This document shows positions 49,501 to 58,223 of a DNA stretch of 64,000 nucleotides, piece after piece. A program made the translations under genes and the position numbers. Origin of the DNA: Paenibacillus sp. FSL R7-0345. GTDB taxonomy: Bacteria; Bacillota; Bacilli; Paenibacillales; Paenibacillaceae. The DNA is taken from positions 2,772,501-2,836,500 of the forward strand of contig NZ_CP152002.1 of NCBI RefSeq assembly GCF_038595055.1, in the 5' to 3' direction. How positions within the stretch are numbered: the first letter of the stretch is position 1; every line of letters starts with the position of its first letter. Below the pieces are notes generated by a model. It had not been told where the DNA came from. It saw only the letters and a list, made by a program, of their open reading frames with translations, and did no database searches.

Positions 49501-49668
49501 CTAGGCTATAACCATACAGTATGCGTCAGGTATTTGTAAGGTGTCTAGTGGCCAAGCAGTTGTCATAATCCACACCTCAAGCACACCGACCACCCCTGCA
49601 ACAAGAAAAATAGGCTCCGTCTCCTTAGAATCAGTCAGCGTTTCCGAAAGCTTAATTAAATTCTCCAT
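49501..49668 (-). CDS. Possible 55-residue small protein or remnant
   Basis: A frame from ATG 49668 to TAG 49501 reads MENLIKLSETLTDSKETE, then a hydrophobic stretch FLVAGVVGVLEVWIM. It lies 30 bp upstream of the PRK06851-like gene on the same strand. No ribosome site precedes the ATG, so it could be a relic. The rest of the 358-bp gap 49472-49829 shows nothing else. Confidence 0.3.
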   Translation of the reverse strand: MENLIKLSETLTDSKETEPIFLVAGVVGVLEVWIMTTAWPLDTLQIPDAYCMVIA

Positions 49669-49829
49669 CGTGGTGTTAGTCTAGGAATGGATTTTACAAG
49701 GAAAAATAAGATATTAACAAAGCATGGCTGAATAGTATTATTGCTTTAAAATATCGATATGAGGCAATCATTATCTGTAATTTTGAACATATTTCTAAAA
49801 GTAGACGGGGATGCTGGGAGATTAATAGG

Positions 49830-50225
49830 ATGGAGACGAAAAACGTTGATTTGATCCGAAGAGAACTATTAACACTTGAAGAAAAGTTACTAACAGGGGA
49901 GATACGTACTTCAGTAGAAGAACTCACAACTTTGCTTGCAGAGGAGTTCTTCGAAATTGGAAGTTCGGGTAAAGTGTGGCGCCTAAAAGACGGGATCGGC
50001 ATAAATGGAATAGGTGTTGTTAAGATGCATCTAAGTGATTTTGATATTCACCCATTATCTGAAAATATAGTTCTAACAACGTATAAAATATTCAATGAAG
50101 AAAAAGAACAACATTCACTACATAGTTCAATATGGAAATATGAAAATTCTAAATGGCGAATGGTATTTCATCAAGGCACACCAAGCGCTGAAGAGAAGAA
50201 GCGAGGGGAAGCACGCCTATTTTAA
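49830..50225 (+). CDS. DUF4440/SnoaL-like protein
   Basis: A 131-residue protein of the NTF2-like fold. The LTTLLAEEFFEIGSSGKVW opening, the central IVLTTYKIFN strand and SSIWKYENSKWRMVFHQGTP end are the DUF4440 pattern. Members are small cone-shaped enzymes or binding proteins of mostly unknown role. GGGAG nine bases before the ATG supports the start. The next gene begins 11 bp downstream and is probably cotranscribed. Confidence 0.78.
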   Translation: METKNVDLIRRELLTLEEKLLTGEIRTSVEELTTLLAEEFFEIGSSGKVWRLKDGIGINGIGVVKMHLSDFDIHPLSENIVLTTYKIFNEEKEQHSLHSSIWKYENSKWRMVFHQGTPSAEEKKRGEARLF

Positions 50226-50236
50226 AGGAGTTCGAT

Positions 50237-50902
50237 TTGGATATCCCATATTCTAGTATGGGAACCATAGAGGATTATGAAGCAACCTGGAAACCAAAAA
50301 GAATTCAATTTCGGGATCACGTGCGCTGTGTTGCTTCGTTATTTAAAAGATATTTTGAAAAATTCAAAACCTCTGATTCATGGAAAGTCTTAATTGAATG
50401 TGTGGATGAAATAACTGAACCTGGGGTAAGAGTTTATTCGGGTGTTTGTACAGTTCAAGTTCAATTTCACGTAGACACCTTCTTTTCCATGAATGATCTC
50501 GAAAAGAAAGAAACAACATTGGATTTGATGAGGAAAGGTATATACACGATTATTTCTGAAGAGGGCTGGAATGAAGCTCCTTTTGAGAAGGCTTTCGAGC
50601 AAGTGATGGCCGTAAAGTTAGTGAATGAATGGTTTTGGAAAAAGCCCCTGCTAAGCTCTGATCGAAAATATAAAGCAAGTCTATATATTGTTCATGAAGT
50701 AACTGTTGTAAAAGCTTATCTAATTATCTTAAACAAAAATAATAGAGAGGTTCTGCGATTGGAGGCTTTTAAAGAGCGTCCCAATGAATGGAACTATGCA
50801 CGTTATCTTGGCAAGCTAGTATGGTTATCACAGAATGAGGTAGTTCTGTTTAATAAAAATAATGAAACTGTCAGGAAAGCGACTGTATCTTACGAGGAGT
50901 AG
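50237..50902 (+). CDS. Hypothetical protein
   Basis: A 221-residue cytoplasmic protein. It contains a conserved-looking VRVYSGVCTVQVQFHVD strand region in the middle and ends with LGKLVWLSQNEVVLFNKNN, consistent with an alpha/beta protein. No family recognised. The TTG at 50237 follows AAAGGAGTTCGAT. It is AT-rich like its neighbours and 11 bp downstream of the DUF4440 gene. Confidence 0.6.
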   Translation: MDIPYSSMGTIEDYEATWKPKRIQFRDHVRCVASLFKRYFEKFKTSDSWKVLIECVDEITEPGVRVYSGVCTVQVQFHVDTFFSMNDLEKKETTLDLMRKGIYTIISEEGWNEAPFEKAFEQVMAVKLVNEWFWKKPLLSSDRKYKASLYIVHEVTVVKAYLIILNKNNREVLRLEAFKERPNEWNYARYLGKLVWLSQNEVVLFNKNNETVRKATVSYEE

Positions 50903-50964
50903 CTACCTTTTGACTACTGCAATATGCCGAATCTACCTATGTAAACATTTAAGGGGGCAGGTTA

Positions 50965-51156
50965 ATGCAAGAAAGAGAATTGTATGCTTATCACCTTGTA
51001 ACTAAGGGTGAAGACTTCCTTTATATTTTGGAAAGTCATATTAGTAATGATGGATTGAAGCTAAATAAAGAGAATGCAGATGTCGCTATGAAGTATGTAG
51101 GGCAAACTATCCGGGCTATTAGAGAAGTAATCGTTGAAATGGTAAGAACTGTTTGA
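50965..51156 (+). CDS. Small helical protein, unknown
   Basis: A 63-residue protein, almost wholly helical, with no hydrophobic segment. AAGGGGGCAGGTTA supports the ATG. No family recognised. The small size and place suggest a remnant or a small immunity-associated protein. Confidence 0.45.
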   Translation: MQERELYAYHLVTKGEDFLYILESHISNDGLKLNKENADVAMKYVGQTIRAIREVIVEMVRTV

Positions 51157-51175
51157 TTCTTACCATCGAAAGGTT

Positions 51176-51382
51176 TTGCAGATAGTGAAGCTTCGGGTTA
51201 TCGGGACTATATTTGAAGGGGACGGTAGTCTTTTACCAAAGGAAGACGGTACTCCTTTCTCCAAAAAAATCGAACAAGCCAAAGAATATTGGCAAGGCAA
51301 TAAAAATAATGAACTTCCCGAGTTGCTGATTAATGGAAGGATTGAGGTAGTAGAAATTGTTGATGAATTTGCTTATTCTTAA
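51176..51382 (+). CDS. Small protein, possibly truncated
   Basis: A 68-residue frame from a TTG with only a weak GAAAGG site. The sequence ([18 protein letters not shown]) looks like part of a folded domain that lacks its start, so it may be a 3' remnant. No family recognised. It lies 19 bp after the previous small gene. Confidence 0.35.
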   Translation: MQIVKLRVIGTIFEGDGSLLPKEDGTPFSKKIEQAKEYWQGNKNNELPELLINGRIEVVEIVDEFAYS

Positions 51383-51419
51383 TAGTTTAGGAGTTTAACC
51401 GACTTACGGGAGGTGCTGA

Positions 51420-52205
51420 GTGAACACAATTAATGGATACACCTGCAGTTGCTGTGGGGAATATCGCAATGACCTTCCATTCAGCTATGGAACAATTGCT
51501 CCGGCTTATTATGAATACGCCCCTGCTAATGAGCGGGAAGAAAGGTTTGAGCTGAGCGAAGATTTATGCGTAATGGACAATGAGAACTATTTTATCCGCG
51601 GGTGTATTGAAATTCCGGTAATCGGGACTGAGCAAAAGTTCATTTGGGTAGCATGGGTATCATTAAGTATTGCGAATTTTGAAAAAGCACAAGAGTATTG
51701 GGATAGGCAGGAATTGTTGGAGCCAATGTTTGGATGGTTTTCATCGGTTCTCCCCTGTTACCCTGACACCTTAAATTTAATGGCGAAGATTCATTACAGG
51801 CAAGGTATTAGTCCATACATAGAACTCGAACCAACAGAACATCCGCTGGCGGTAGAAATGATTGATGGTATTACTGTTGAACGAGTGCAAGAAATAGCTG
51901 AAGGTTTTTGTGAAAATAATAAAGGCCACCTGTGGCCAGCTGATGATTTACAAAATGTAGCTGTCATTACCCTAGAGAAGATCCTGAACAGAGAAAGTCC
52001 CGTTTTATATGTAACCCATGATGCGGAGGATGGTATGTGGCAATTTCTTGATGGTGACGAGGTGAATGTAGAAGACGCGCGCTTGTTATCATTAATGGAG
52101 ATGGTCAACCTTGATTCATCGCTAGCTCAACTTTTTGATCTTCCTCAAGGCTGGATGGCGTGGAGAGATAACGAAGAGAGTAAATGGTTCAGAGAACCTA
52201 AATAG
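51420..52205 (+). CDS. DUF2199-like protein
   Basis: A 261-residue cytoplasmic protein. The N-terminus has the CSCCGEYRNDLPFSYG motif and LSEDLCVMDNENYFIRG, the mark of DUF2199, a family seen with SUKH and other orphan genes. The last 90 residues (VYVTHDAEDGMWQFLDGD-type) form a second region resembling a small DUF2185-like domain. The function is unknown. The GTG at 51420 follows GGGAGGTGCTGA. Confidence 0.7.
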   Translation: MNTINGYTCSCCGEYRNDLPFSYGTIAPAYYEYAPANEREERFELSEDLCVMDNENYFIRGCIEIPVIGTEQKFIWVAWVSLSIANFEKAQEYWDRQELLEPMFGWFSSVLPCYPDTLNLMAKIHYRQGISPYIELEPTEHPLAVEMIDGITVERVQEIAEGFCENNKGHLWPADDLQNVAVITLEKILNRESPVLYVTHDAEDGMWQFLDGDEVNVEDARLLSLMEMVNLDSSLAQLFDLPQGWMAWRDNEESKWFREPK

Positions 52206-52357
52206 TATTAGCCAATGAGCTAACAGGAATCGTTAGTTGAACGACAACAGCGGCAGTCTGAGACGTTAATCAAAGGGTTTTACTCTGTCGCTGTCTCATT
52301 TAATAGAATGGTATAGCCTTGTTTTATCCGCTAGCTATAGTAAGGGGTGTTTGCTTT

Positions 52358-52456
52358 TTGAGAAAATTTAGTTTTGTCACAACAAAAGAATCAGAGGAGT
52401 TTTGTGAGTTGGTCCAAAGGTCATGTGGTGGGAAAGAGAAGGTAATCCAACATTAA
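52358..52456 (+). CDS. Possible 32-residue peptide or 5' gene remnant
   Basis: TTG at 52358 follows AAGGGGTG by 8 bases and encodes MRKFSFVTTKESEEFCELVQ and twelve further residues before TAA. The coding-like sequence continues past the stop in other frames, so a truncated gene is more likely than a functional peptide. The gap 52206-52357 shows only a weak TGAGAC/GTCTCA inverted repeat. Confidence 0.3.
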   Translation: MRKFSFVTTKESEEFCELVQRSCGGKEKVIQH

Positions 52457-52533
52457 CGCTTAGGCCGTATCCCAAAAAGGGAAAAAGTAACGTTGATCAA
52501 TGAGATCACCATTTGGAGGATGATAAAGCTACT

Positions 52534-53226
52534 ATGGATATAACTAACCTCTCTGCTGACAAAGTACTTTTTTCTAGTCCAGTTGAAGAAGAGATAAGCT
52601 TCCTTGCATGCACTAATGATGAAGTTTTTATTGCAAAGACTTGTATTAGAAAAATTGATTTTAACGGAAATGTAATCGGGAGTTCTGATAAAGAAATTAG
52701 AAGCAAATCTGTATGGAAAGTAAATCATAAAATAGATGTAAAACAGGAAATGATCCAAAATGGAGAATTTGATATACATGATATTTATCTAACTGAAAAT
52801 TACCTGTATTATGTAAAAATTATTGATGAGGATAACGATGGGCTGCTGCTTGAAAATGATTATCTTAACGGAGAAATGTGGAGAGTACATAGAACAACGT
52901 TTGTTAATGATTTCTGTTTCAAAGTAACTCCTTTTTATTTTCACCGGTTTTTATCGGCAAATGATGCTTATGTCGTCTTTGTCTCTGAAGACCGGGTTCC
53001 TGATATTACTGAAATAGTCTTTTACGACTTGGCTGCAAAAAAGTATGCTGTATTCAATAATAGGTATGAGAAGAATTGGTACGATTATAGATTAGTAAAT
53101 AACCAATATGGGGAGCCGGATTATTTTATCTATAAAAAAGTGGCAGACAAAAGGTCCGAACAAGATCTGTCTGATGTGCAGATGCTTAAATGGAGTGAGT
53201 TAATAATGCAACTGCAATGGGAGTAG
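52534..53226 (+). CDS. Hypothetical beta-rich protein
   Basis: A 230-residue cytoplasmic protein built of repeated strand pairs such as VFIAKTCIRKIDFNGNVIG and YLYYVKIIDEDNDG, a pattern seen in beta-propeller-like proteins. No family recognised. The start is uncertain: ATG 52534 lies 14 bases after GGAGG, while an in-frame TTG at 52513 precedes that site. AT-rich, same strand as neighbours. Confidence 0.5.
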   Translation: MDITNLSADKVLFSSPVEEEISFLACTNDEVFIAKTCIRKIDFNGNVIGSSDKEIRSKSVWKVNHKIDVKQEMIQNGEFDIHDIYLTENYLYYVKIIDEDNDGLLLENDYLNGEMWRVHRTTFVNDFCFKVTPFYFHRFLSANDAYVVFVSEDRVPDITEIVFYDLAAKKYAVFNNRYEKNWYDYRLVNNQYGEPDYFIYKKVADKRSEQDLSDVQMLKWSELIMQLQWE

Positions 53227-53260
53227 ATTCGTTCGATATCAGCGGTAATAAGGAGGTTTT

Positions 53261-53677
53261 ATGAAGACGAGAGTGGAAGAGATCACGAGTTCACTTGATA
53301 CAATTAGCAAAGAAATAGTTGTACCGCTGAGAGGGAAGGTTATTAACGAGACAGCATTCGGCAAGCTACTTGAGTTAATGGATGAACTGCAGGAATTACT
53401 GTGCAACGAAAAGCTTATACCGAAAAGACTGGTTGAGATATTATTTCATATATACACACAGCTTGATATGCAAATCGGTTATGTAAGGACAGAAGAGGTG
53501 AAAAAAGAATTCATTGCTTATCTTGCTAAAATGAGAAGCAAAATGAGAAAAATCTTTGGTGAGAGTATGCAACAGAATCCGGGCGTAAAGGAACTCTCAG
53601 TTGAAGATATTATGGAAAGTTCGGGTATTACTGATTTGCAAGAATTAATTGATGAATTAAAGAAATTATATGACTAA
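53261..53677 (+). CDS. Hypothetical helical protein
   Basis: A 138-residue all-helical cytoplasmic protein with charged amphipathic segments (LLELMDELQELLCNEK, FIAYLAKMRSKMRKIF). No family recognised. AAGGAGGTTTT supports the ATG. Its stop overlaps the start of the zinc-ribbon gene by one base (TAATG), so translation is coupled. Confidence 0.55.
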   Translation: MKTRVEEITSSLDTISKEIVVPLRGKVINETAFGKLLELMDELQELLCNEKLIPKRLVEILFHIYTQLDMQIGYVRTEEVKKEFIAYLAKMRSKMRKIFGESMQQNPGVKELSVEDIMESSGITDLQELIDELKKLYD

Positions 53678-53988
53678 TGGAGCTTAGCAGGAGCATGTCA
53701 AATATATGTCTTGTCTGTGGTTACGACAAATTATATGAACCTCCTGTAGACGATAGAGGTTTTTCATCCGATGAGATCTGCCCGAGCTGCGGATTTCATT
53801 ACGGATATGATGACGATGATGTAAGGGATGGAATAAACGTATACATGGTGTGGAGAGAACAGTGGGTAAGTGGAGAATGTTTGTGGTTCTCTAAAGGGAG
53901 GCAGCCATCTGGTGACTGGAATCCGATACAACAACTACTCAATCTCAATCTAAGAAGGTCTCTAAATGAAAAAAAGAAATATAATTAG
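53677..53988 (+). CDS. Cys4 zinc-ribbon small protein
   Basis: A 103-residue protein with CLVCGYDKLYEPP near the N-terminus and ICPSCGFHYGYDDDD about 25 residues later. The two CxxC pairs form a zinc ribbon. This small family is frequent in Firmicute immunity-type loci and other hypothetical gene clusters. Function unknown. A second ATG at 53695 lies beside AGGAG and could be the real start. It overlaps both neighbours, by 1 bp before and 23 bp after. Confidence 0.65.
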   Translation: MELSRSMSNICLVCGYDKLYEPPVDDRGFSSDEICPSCGFHYGYDDDDVRDGINVYMVWREQWVSGECLWFSKGRQPSGDWNPIQQLLNLNLRRSLNEKKKYN

Positions 53989-54466
53989 GCTATTGTACAT
54001 CCTAGTTTCTGCTCTATTGCTTTCAATAATATTAGTTAAATACGCTTCATTAGAAAGACGGATATTACTGTTTGAGCTGTTTGGTGGATTGTTGGTCCTA
54101 TATGCGTTGACTGTGGAATTACCGTTATCCATCATTCGCCATAAACAAGGAATAACTAAGGCATGGAAAAAGACGGTGCTATTTCTTGTAGATGCGTTTG
54201 CCGTTTTGTTGATCTTTGTAACAGCTCTGAATACGTATCTGTTAACAAAAGATATTATCACAGGATATCGGGAGGCAAATGTAGCTGCATTAAGCCGTCA
54301 GTCAGAGTACCGCTCCATGGACACAGTTTTGGTTGATGATGAGGGTACGATCAGTACATATAAGTTAGCCCCGGGATACGTTGAGGTACACGCTGGTAAA
54401 CATTATACTGTAAGGATTTTTCGAAATTCAGAGATAATAGTGCCGGTTGATGAAGCTGAATTGTAG
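53966..54466 (+). CDS. Small membrane protein, unknown
   Basis: A 166-residue protein with three hydrophobic helices (about 8-26, 33-50, 68-90) and a soluble beta-rich C-terminal domain of about 70 residues (TVLVDDEGTISTYKLAPG). No family recognised. It starts inside the previous gene. It ends the AT-rich island and is followed by repeat copy C and a terminator. Confidence 0.55.
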   Translation: MKKRNIIRLLYILVSALLLSIILVKYASLERRILLFELFGGLLVLYALTVELPLSIIRHKQGITKAWKKTVLFLVDAFAVLLIFVTALNTYLLTKDIITGYREANVAALSRQSEYRSMDTVLVDDEGTISTYKLAPGYVEVHAGKHYTVRIFRNSEIIVPVDEAEL

Positions 54467-54487
54467 TTGCGGATCGGCAGTCTGATA

Positions 54488-54674
54488 CTAAGTGGAAAAT
54501 CGTCATCTAATTCTTGATAAAATAATGGTAAAAGGATATTAGGTGGAAAAAAGACACTTAATTTCACCGTTTTTGCATTGAAAGGGGTTTGTAGTCAAAA
54601 CTAAGTGCCGATTTTCCAACTATTGATGTGAAATGTTAAGAAATCATAAAATTAAGTAGCAAAAATCCAATTAG
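54488..54674. repeat. 187-bp four-module intergenic element, copy C
   Basis: Modules at 54488 (CTAAGTGGAAAATCGTCATC) and about 54539 read forward; those at about 54600 and 54650 (TTAAGTAGCAAAAATCCAAT) read reverse. Length and module spacing are the same as at 23075 and 38999. It lies between the last island gene and the terminator at 54711. Confidence 0.82.
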
Positions 54675-54710
54675 ATGTGCGGGCAAAGGCCTGAGTAGAG
54701 GAAAAGTGAA

Positions 54711-54750
54711 CAAATAACCCCCAGACGCTCTGCCGTCTGGAGGTTATTTG
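54711..54750. terminator. Bidirectional terminator hairpin
   Basis: CAAATAACC.CCAGACG and CGTCTGG.GGTTATTTG form a near-perfect stem with a short loop between convergent genes. Confidence 0.78.
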
Positions 54751-54783
54751 GATTTATTAAGTATTGCATTCTAACTGTGCTGT

Positions 54784-56646
54784 CTACAGCCGCTTCCGCT
54801 TATAAAATGTAACGAACGCTGCAGCGAGGAGGAGCACAACAATCGCAACGCCAGTTGTGATGGCTTCACTGGTGCTGCCTTGCTGCTGGGCGTTGCCTGG
54901 TGCGCCGCCGAAGTCGCCGCCACCAAAGCCGCCGCCCATGCCGCCTCCGCCGAAGCCACCACCGCCAAAGCCGCCGGCCATGTCCCCGCCGGGGCCGTTG
55001 CCGCCCTCAGGGAGTGCCGGGCCGCCCATGGCGCCCGGCGCTCCGCCCTGGCCGCCGTACTGTCCGGCCGGCCAGCCTTGCCCTTGCGCGGCATCGCCTT
55101 GAGCCGCCGCGCCGTTGCCCTGCGCGGCCGTCGGCTCGCCGCCGCTCTGTCTTTGCGCGGCATCGCCTTGAGCCGCCGCGCCATTGCCCTGCGCCGCCAG
55201 CCCGTCAGCGGCGCTCTGCCCTTGCGCCGGCACCTGGCCCTGCGTTGCCGCGCCGTTGCCCTGCGCGGCCGCCTGCCCGCCAGCCGCACCGCCACCCGGC
55301 GCGCCGCCAAACCCGCCGGCACCGCCCATACCTGCGCCGCCGCCCATGCCGCCGCCAAAGCCGCCCATGCCGCTGCCGGAGCCGTCGCCGCTTGCGGCGA
55401 TGGTGCCGTCGAGCTGGCCGGAGACACTCGCGGCCATCGTCGACATGAAGGTCTTCACGGACTGGACGCCGCTCTCATATTGCTCAAAGGTATAGAAGGC
55501 GGAAGGGTCAGCCTTCACATAGCTGGAGATCATGGCATCAAGCTCATCCATCCGGGCCTGGAAGGTGTCGTCCTGCAGGTAACCGTCAATCATCTGCTGG
55601 ATAATCGCATGATATTTTGCCTTGTACTCGTCATTTGCTAATAGCTTCGCAACCAGCGGACGCTCGGCGAGTGCGCCTTGGGTCGGCTCGTCAATCAGGA
55701 CGTCAGAGCCGCCCATGCCGCCGAAGGCCATGTTGTAGTCCCACGGCAGGATCGAGAAGACGCCGTCATCCTCGTACAGGTAATAGTTCTGCTTGTTGCT
55801 GCCGAGATAGCTGTCCATATTGCCGGTTACGGCATTTAGGGCAATGTAGCCGAGCGCGGCATCGACGTTGATGTATTTTTCATAGTCGGTGCCGTTATTC
55901 AGCTCATTTAGCATGTCGACCAGAATATCATCGTTCGATTTCTCCGACTTCATCTCAAGTCCGGTATAGAGGGAAGCATCGTCACCGAGCCAGGTCAGAT
56001 CGCTGCCTTGGCCGGTCATAACCCCTTTATACAGTGCGCCGTAGGAGTTGCCAAAGTTGCGTTCCAGATAAGCATCACCGATCTGTTCCACCGCGAGATA
56101 GAAGCCCTTCAGCTCATCGTTGACATAAATGTTAACGAAGGAGTATTTTGGCGTCGGCAGGCCCATGGATTCGGCTAGCTCATAGGTGAGGAACTCCCGC
56201 ATATAGGAAGCGTCACTGTAATTGTTGTTGAGATTGATCTTGGTAATCCCGAACAGATTCTGATTCACATACTCGTCAAAAGAAATCTTGAAGCTGTAAC
56301 GGTCCGAATCGCTCATCTGCACGACACTGCGCAGGCTTAGGTTACCTTTGGTCCGGATACCGATATTGTCCATTTTGATCCCGTTATATTCAACCGATGC
56401 TGCTTTGTATTCCTCGGCGCTGGCATTGTCCAGCATGTCCTGGAAATCGTCCGGGTCAATGGTGATACGAACATCGACAACCTTGTCCTTCGGGAACACA
56501 TCCGTATCCAGACTTTGCTCGTCGTTCGATACTACCCGATCCTGGGTGTCTGCCGCAGTATTATTATCCGGCTGACACCCGGCCAGAGCGGCAGCCAGCA
56601 GCAGGCAGCACACCATCAGGAGGAACGGCTTACCTCTTGCTTTCAT
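54784..56646 (-). CDS. CotH-family lipoprotein with repeat tail and membrane anchor
   Basis: A 620-residue exported protein. A signal segment ends in the lipobox ALAGC (Cys near 24). The CotH kinase-like domain (about 45-400) shows RTKGNLSLRSV, NYSDASYMREFLTYE, YVNDELKGFYLAVEQIG, the Asp in TGNMDSYLG and ILPWDYNMAFGG. A Gly/Ala/Gln-rich region with QGNGAAAQGD repeats (about 425-585) and a C-terminal hydrophobic helix plus KRKRL follow, so the protein may be anchored at both ends. It is the last gene of the VTC-DUF4956-CotH operon, 17 bp after the DUF4956 gene. AGGAAAGG supports the start. Confidence 0.85.
   Translation of the reverse strand: MKARGKPFLLMVCCLLLAAALAGCQPDNNTAADTQDRVVSNDEQSLDTDVFPKDKVVDVRITIDPDDFQDMLDNASAEEYKAASVEYNGIKMDNIGIRTKGNLSLRSVVQMSDSDRYSFKISFDEYVNQNLFGITKINLNNNYSDASYMREFLTYELAESMGLPTPKYSFVNIYVNDELKGFYLAVEQIGDAYLERNFGNSYGALYKGVMTGQGSDLTWLGDDASLYTGLEMKSEKSNDDILVDMLNELNNGTDYEKYINVDAALGYIALNAVTGNMDSYLGSNKQNYYLYEDDGVFSILPWDYNMAFGGMGGSDVLIDEPTQGALAERPLVAKLLANDEYKAKYHAIIQQMIDGYLQDDTFQARMDELDAMISSYVKADPSAFYTFEQYESGVQSVKTFMSTMAASVSGQLDGTIAASGDGSGSGMGGFGGGMGGGAGMGGAGGFGGAPGGGAAGGQAAAQGNGAATQGQVPAQGQSAADGLAAQGNGAAAQGDAAQRQSGGEPTAAQGNGAAAQGDAAQGQGWPAGQYGGQGGAPGAMGGPALPEGGNGPGGDMAGGFGGGGFGGGGMGGGFGGGDFGGAPGNAQQQGSTSEAITTGVAIVVLLLAAAFVTFYKRKRL
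55080..55290 (-). repeat. In-frame tandem repeats encoding QGNGAAAQGDA units
   Basis: A GC-rich unit that encodes AAQGNGAAAQGDAAQ is present about three times with variants, flanked by Gly-Gly-Met/Phe runs. It is located in the low-complexity tail of the CotH gene. The pattern also produces long open frames on the opposite strand, which were rejected as genes. Confidence 0.7.
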
Positions 56647-56663
56647 CTCGGCACCGCCTTTCC

Positions 56664-57401
56664 TCAGGATACGTAGTCGCCGCTGTAACTGATCAGCAGG
56701 GCATTTTTGACACCGGTAATATCAGAGACAGTGTTGACGAAGCCGCCTTCCTTGTCGTCCAGCCGAAGCTCCAGCGTCAGCTCAATATTGCCTTTAGTAA
56801 CGGTTTTTTGCTTCACGTTGTAGCGCTTCACGGATTTGTTCAGATGGCTGTGCACCTCGCGTTCGCTGTCATCACCTTCGCAGTTAATAACCAGCAGGTA
56901 CGGAGTTTCCACGGATGAGCGTTTAATGAACAGGAACAGAATGAGGCCGATAATGACCGAGCCGACAATAGCCAGCGTGAAAAAGCCCGCCCCGGTCACA
57001 ATCCCCGCCACCGCAGCCCAGAACAGGAAGATCAGGTCCGTCGGATCTTTGATCGGCGTTCTGAACCGGACAATGGACAGGGCGCCGACCATACCAAGTG
57101 ACAGCACCAGGTTCGAGTTAATCGCAATAATGACGGTAGCGGTGATCATGGTCATGCCCATGAGCGAAACGTTGAAGCTTTTGGAATAGAGCACTCCGCT
57201 GAACACCCGCTTATAAAGCAGGTAAATAAAGAAGCCGATCAGAAAAGCAACTCCGAGAGTGATCAGGATTTTGGAGATGCTGATGTCTGATACAAAATTG
57301 TCCACTACCGAATTTTTGATCATATCCGAAAAGGTTGTTGCTGTGTCGTTGGCTTGCGCCGCCGTTGTTCCCGCAGCAGCCAGAGTAGATACAAAGCTCA
57401 T
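56664..57401 (-). CDS. DUF4956-family membrane protein
   Basis: A 245-residue membrane protein with four to five helices: LITLGVAFLIGFFIYLLYKR, then MTMITATVIIAINSNLVLSL, the family motif GMVGALSIVRFRTPIKDPTD, and two further helices. A soluble C-terminal domain (about 165-245) follows. DUF4956 proteins occur with VTC and CotH genes in many bacteria; the function is not established. The ATG at 57401 follows GGGAGGATTATTAAAA. It directly follows the VTC gene (its stop is at 57404). Confidence 0.87.
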   Translation of the reverse strand: MSFVSTLAAAGTTAAQANDTATTFSDMIKNSVVDNFVSDISISKILITLGVAFLIGFFIYLLYKRVFSGVLYSKSFNVSLMGMTMITATVIIAINSNLVLSLGMVGALSIVRFRTPIKDPTDLIFLFWAAVAGIVTGAGFFTLAIVGSVIIGLILFLFIKRSSVETPYLLVINCEGDDSEREVHSHLNKSVKRYNVKQKTVTKGNIELTLELRLDDKEGGFVNTVSDITGVKNALLISYSGDYVS

Positions 57402-57403
57402 TT

Positions 57404-58117
57404 TTAATAATCCTCCCAAGTGTTGGTCTTCAAAAATTTACGGCAAATCACATACTTCGAAGCCGACTGCCGGTTCAAACCTTCCAGCTGCAGCGCGATC
57501 CGGATGTACTCTGGAATGTACTCGTCGAATTTGACCTCGAAAATAATAAAGTTCTCATCCAGCGCCCGGACAGGCCGCAGCTCCTGATCAAAAATATCCG
57601 TAGCATGCAGCCCGGTCCGCAGCTCCTTGTCAAACGTAATCCGCACATTGCCGTTATGGCAGACATAGGGCTCGCGCACATAATCGACGATTACCTTCGG
57701 CCGCAGCAGGTTGTGGCGCATCTCGTTGTACAGCTCCATGAACAGGGGACTGCCTGGAACATTCAGCACCTCGTAGTTGCCGGCCATAATCTGGTCGTAC
57801 ATTTCACGGGTGAGCGGCTCTTTGATTTTGGCGATGTAATCGTCCATTTTGATTTTTTTCTCGAAGTGGATTACATTATCCTGAACATTGTAGATGCGGA
57901 TCCGGTATTTGGCGCGTTCCCTCAGGCCCCCCAGCTTTTCAGCCAGGGCTGTATTATGCATATCGTCAAAATATAGGCTCCGGATATGATACTCCCCGCC
58001 TTCACCGGCATTCTGGTCGACATCCATCAGGCTGTGCAGGCGCTGGCGCAGGATCAGATATTGGTGGTAGTTAATAAAAAATTTCAGCTCATGCCGGAAT
58101 TGCAGCTGTTTACTCAT
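57404..58117 (-). CDS. VTC-domain polyphosphate polymerase-like protein
   Basis: A 237-residue protein that is one VTC domain, the tunnel-fold catalytic unit of the eukaryotic vacuolar transporter chaperone that makes polyphosphate from ATP. Conserved pieces are RHELKFFIN, IRSLYFDDM, KYRIRIYN, VIHFEKKIKMDD, RPKVIVDYVREPYVC, VRITFDKELRTG and IIFEVKFDEYIPEYI. All basic and acidic tunnel residues I can recall have a counterpart, so it may be active. No membrane anchor. The ATG at 58117 follows GAGGTG. It is the first gene of the operon. Confidence 0.85.
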   Translation of the reverse strand: MSKQLQFRHELKFFINYHQYLILRQRLHSLMDVDQNAGEGGEYHIRSLYFDDMHNTALAEKLGGLRERAKYRIRIYNVQDNVIHFEKKIKMDDYIAKIKEPLTREMYDQIMAGNYEVLNVPGSPLFMELYNEMRHNLLRPKVIVDYVREPYVCHNGNVRITFDKELRTGLHATDIFDQELRPVRALDENFIIFEVKFDEYIPEYIRIALQLEGLNRQSASKYVICRKFLKTNTWEDY

Positions 58118-58223
58118 TTTCACACCTCGTTTCTCTCTCGAAGGTAACCTTCATTCACTGAACTTATCGTATGGGACAGACCTTATGATTGTCTTAAATT
58201 TGGCTGAGCGCCAGCTGAAAGTT

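Noticed and set aside
45623..54466. Prophage or integrative element
   Set aside because: No integrase, phage structural gene, transposase or attachment-site repeat was seen at the borders.
54880..55641. Long open frames on the plus strand over the CotH repeat tail
   Set aside because: They come from the GC-rich Gly/Ala/Gln repeats read backwards and have no start signal.
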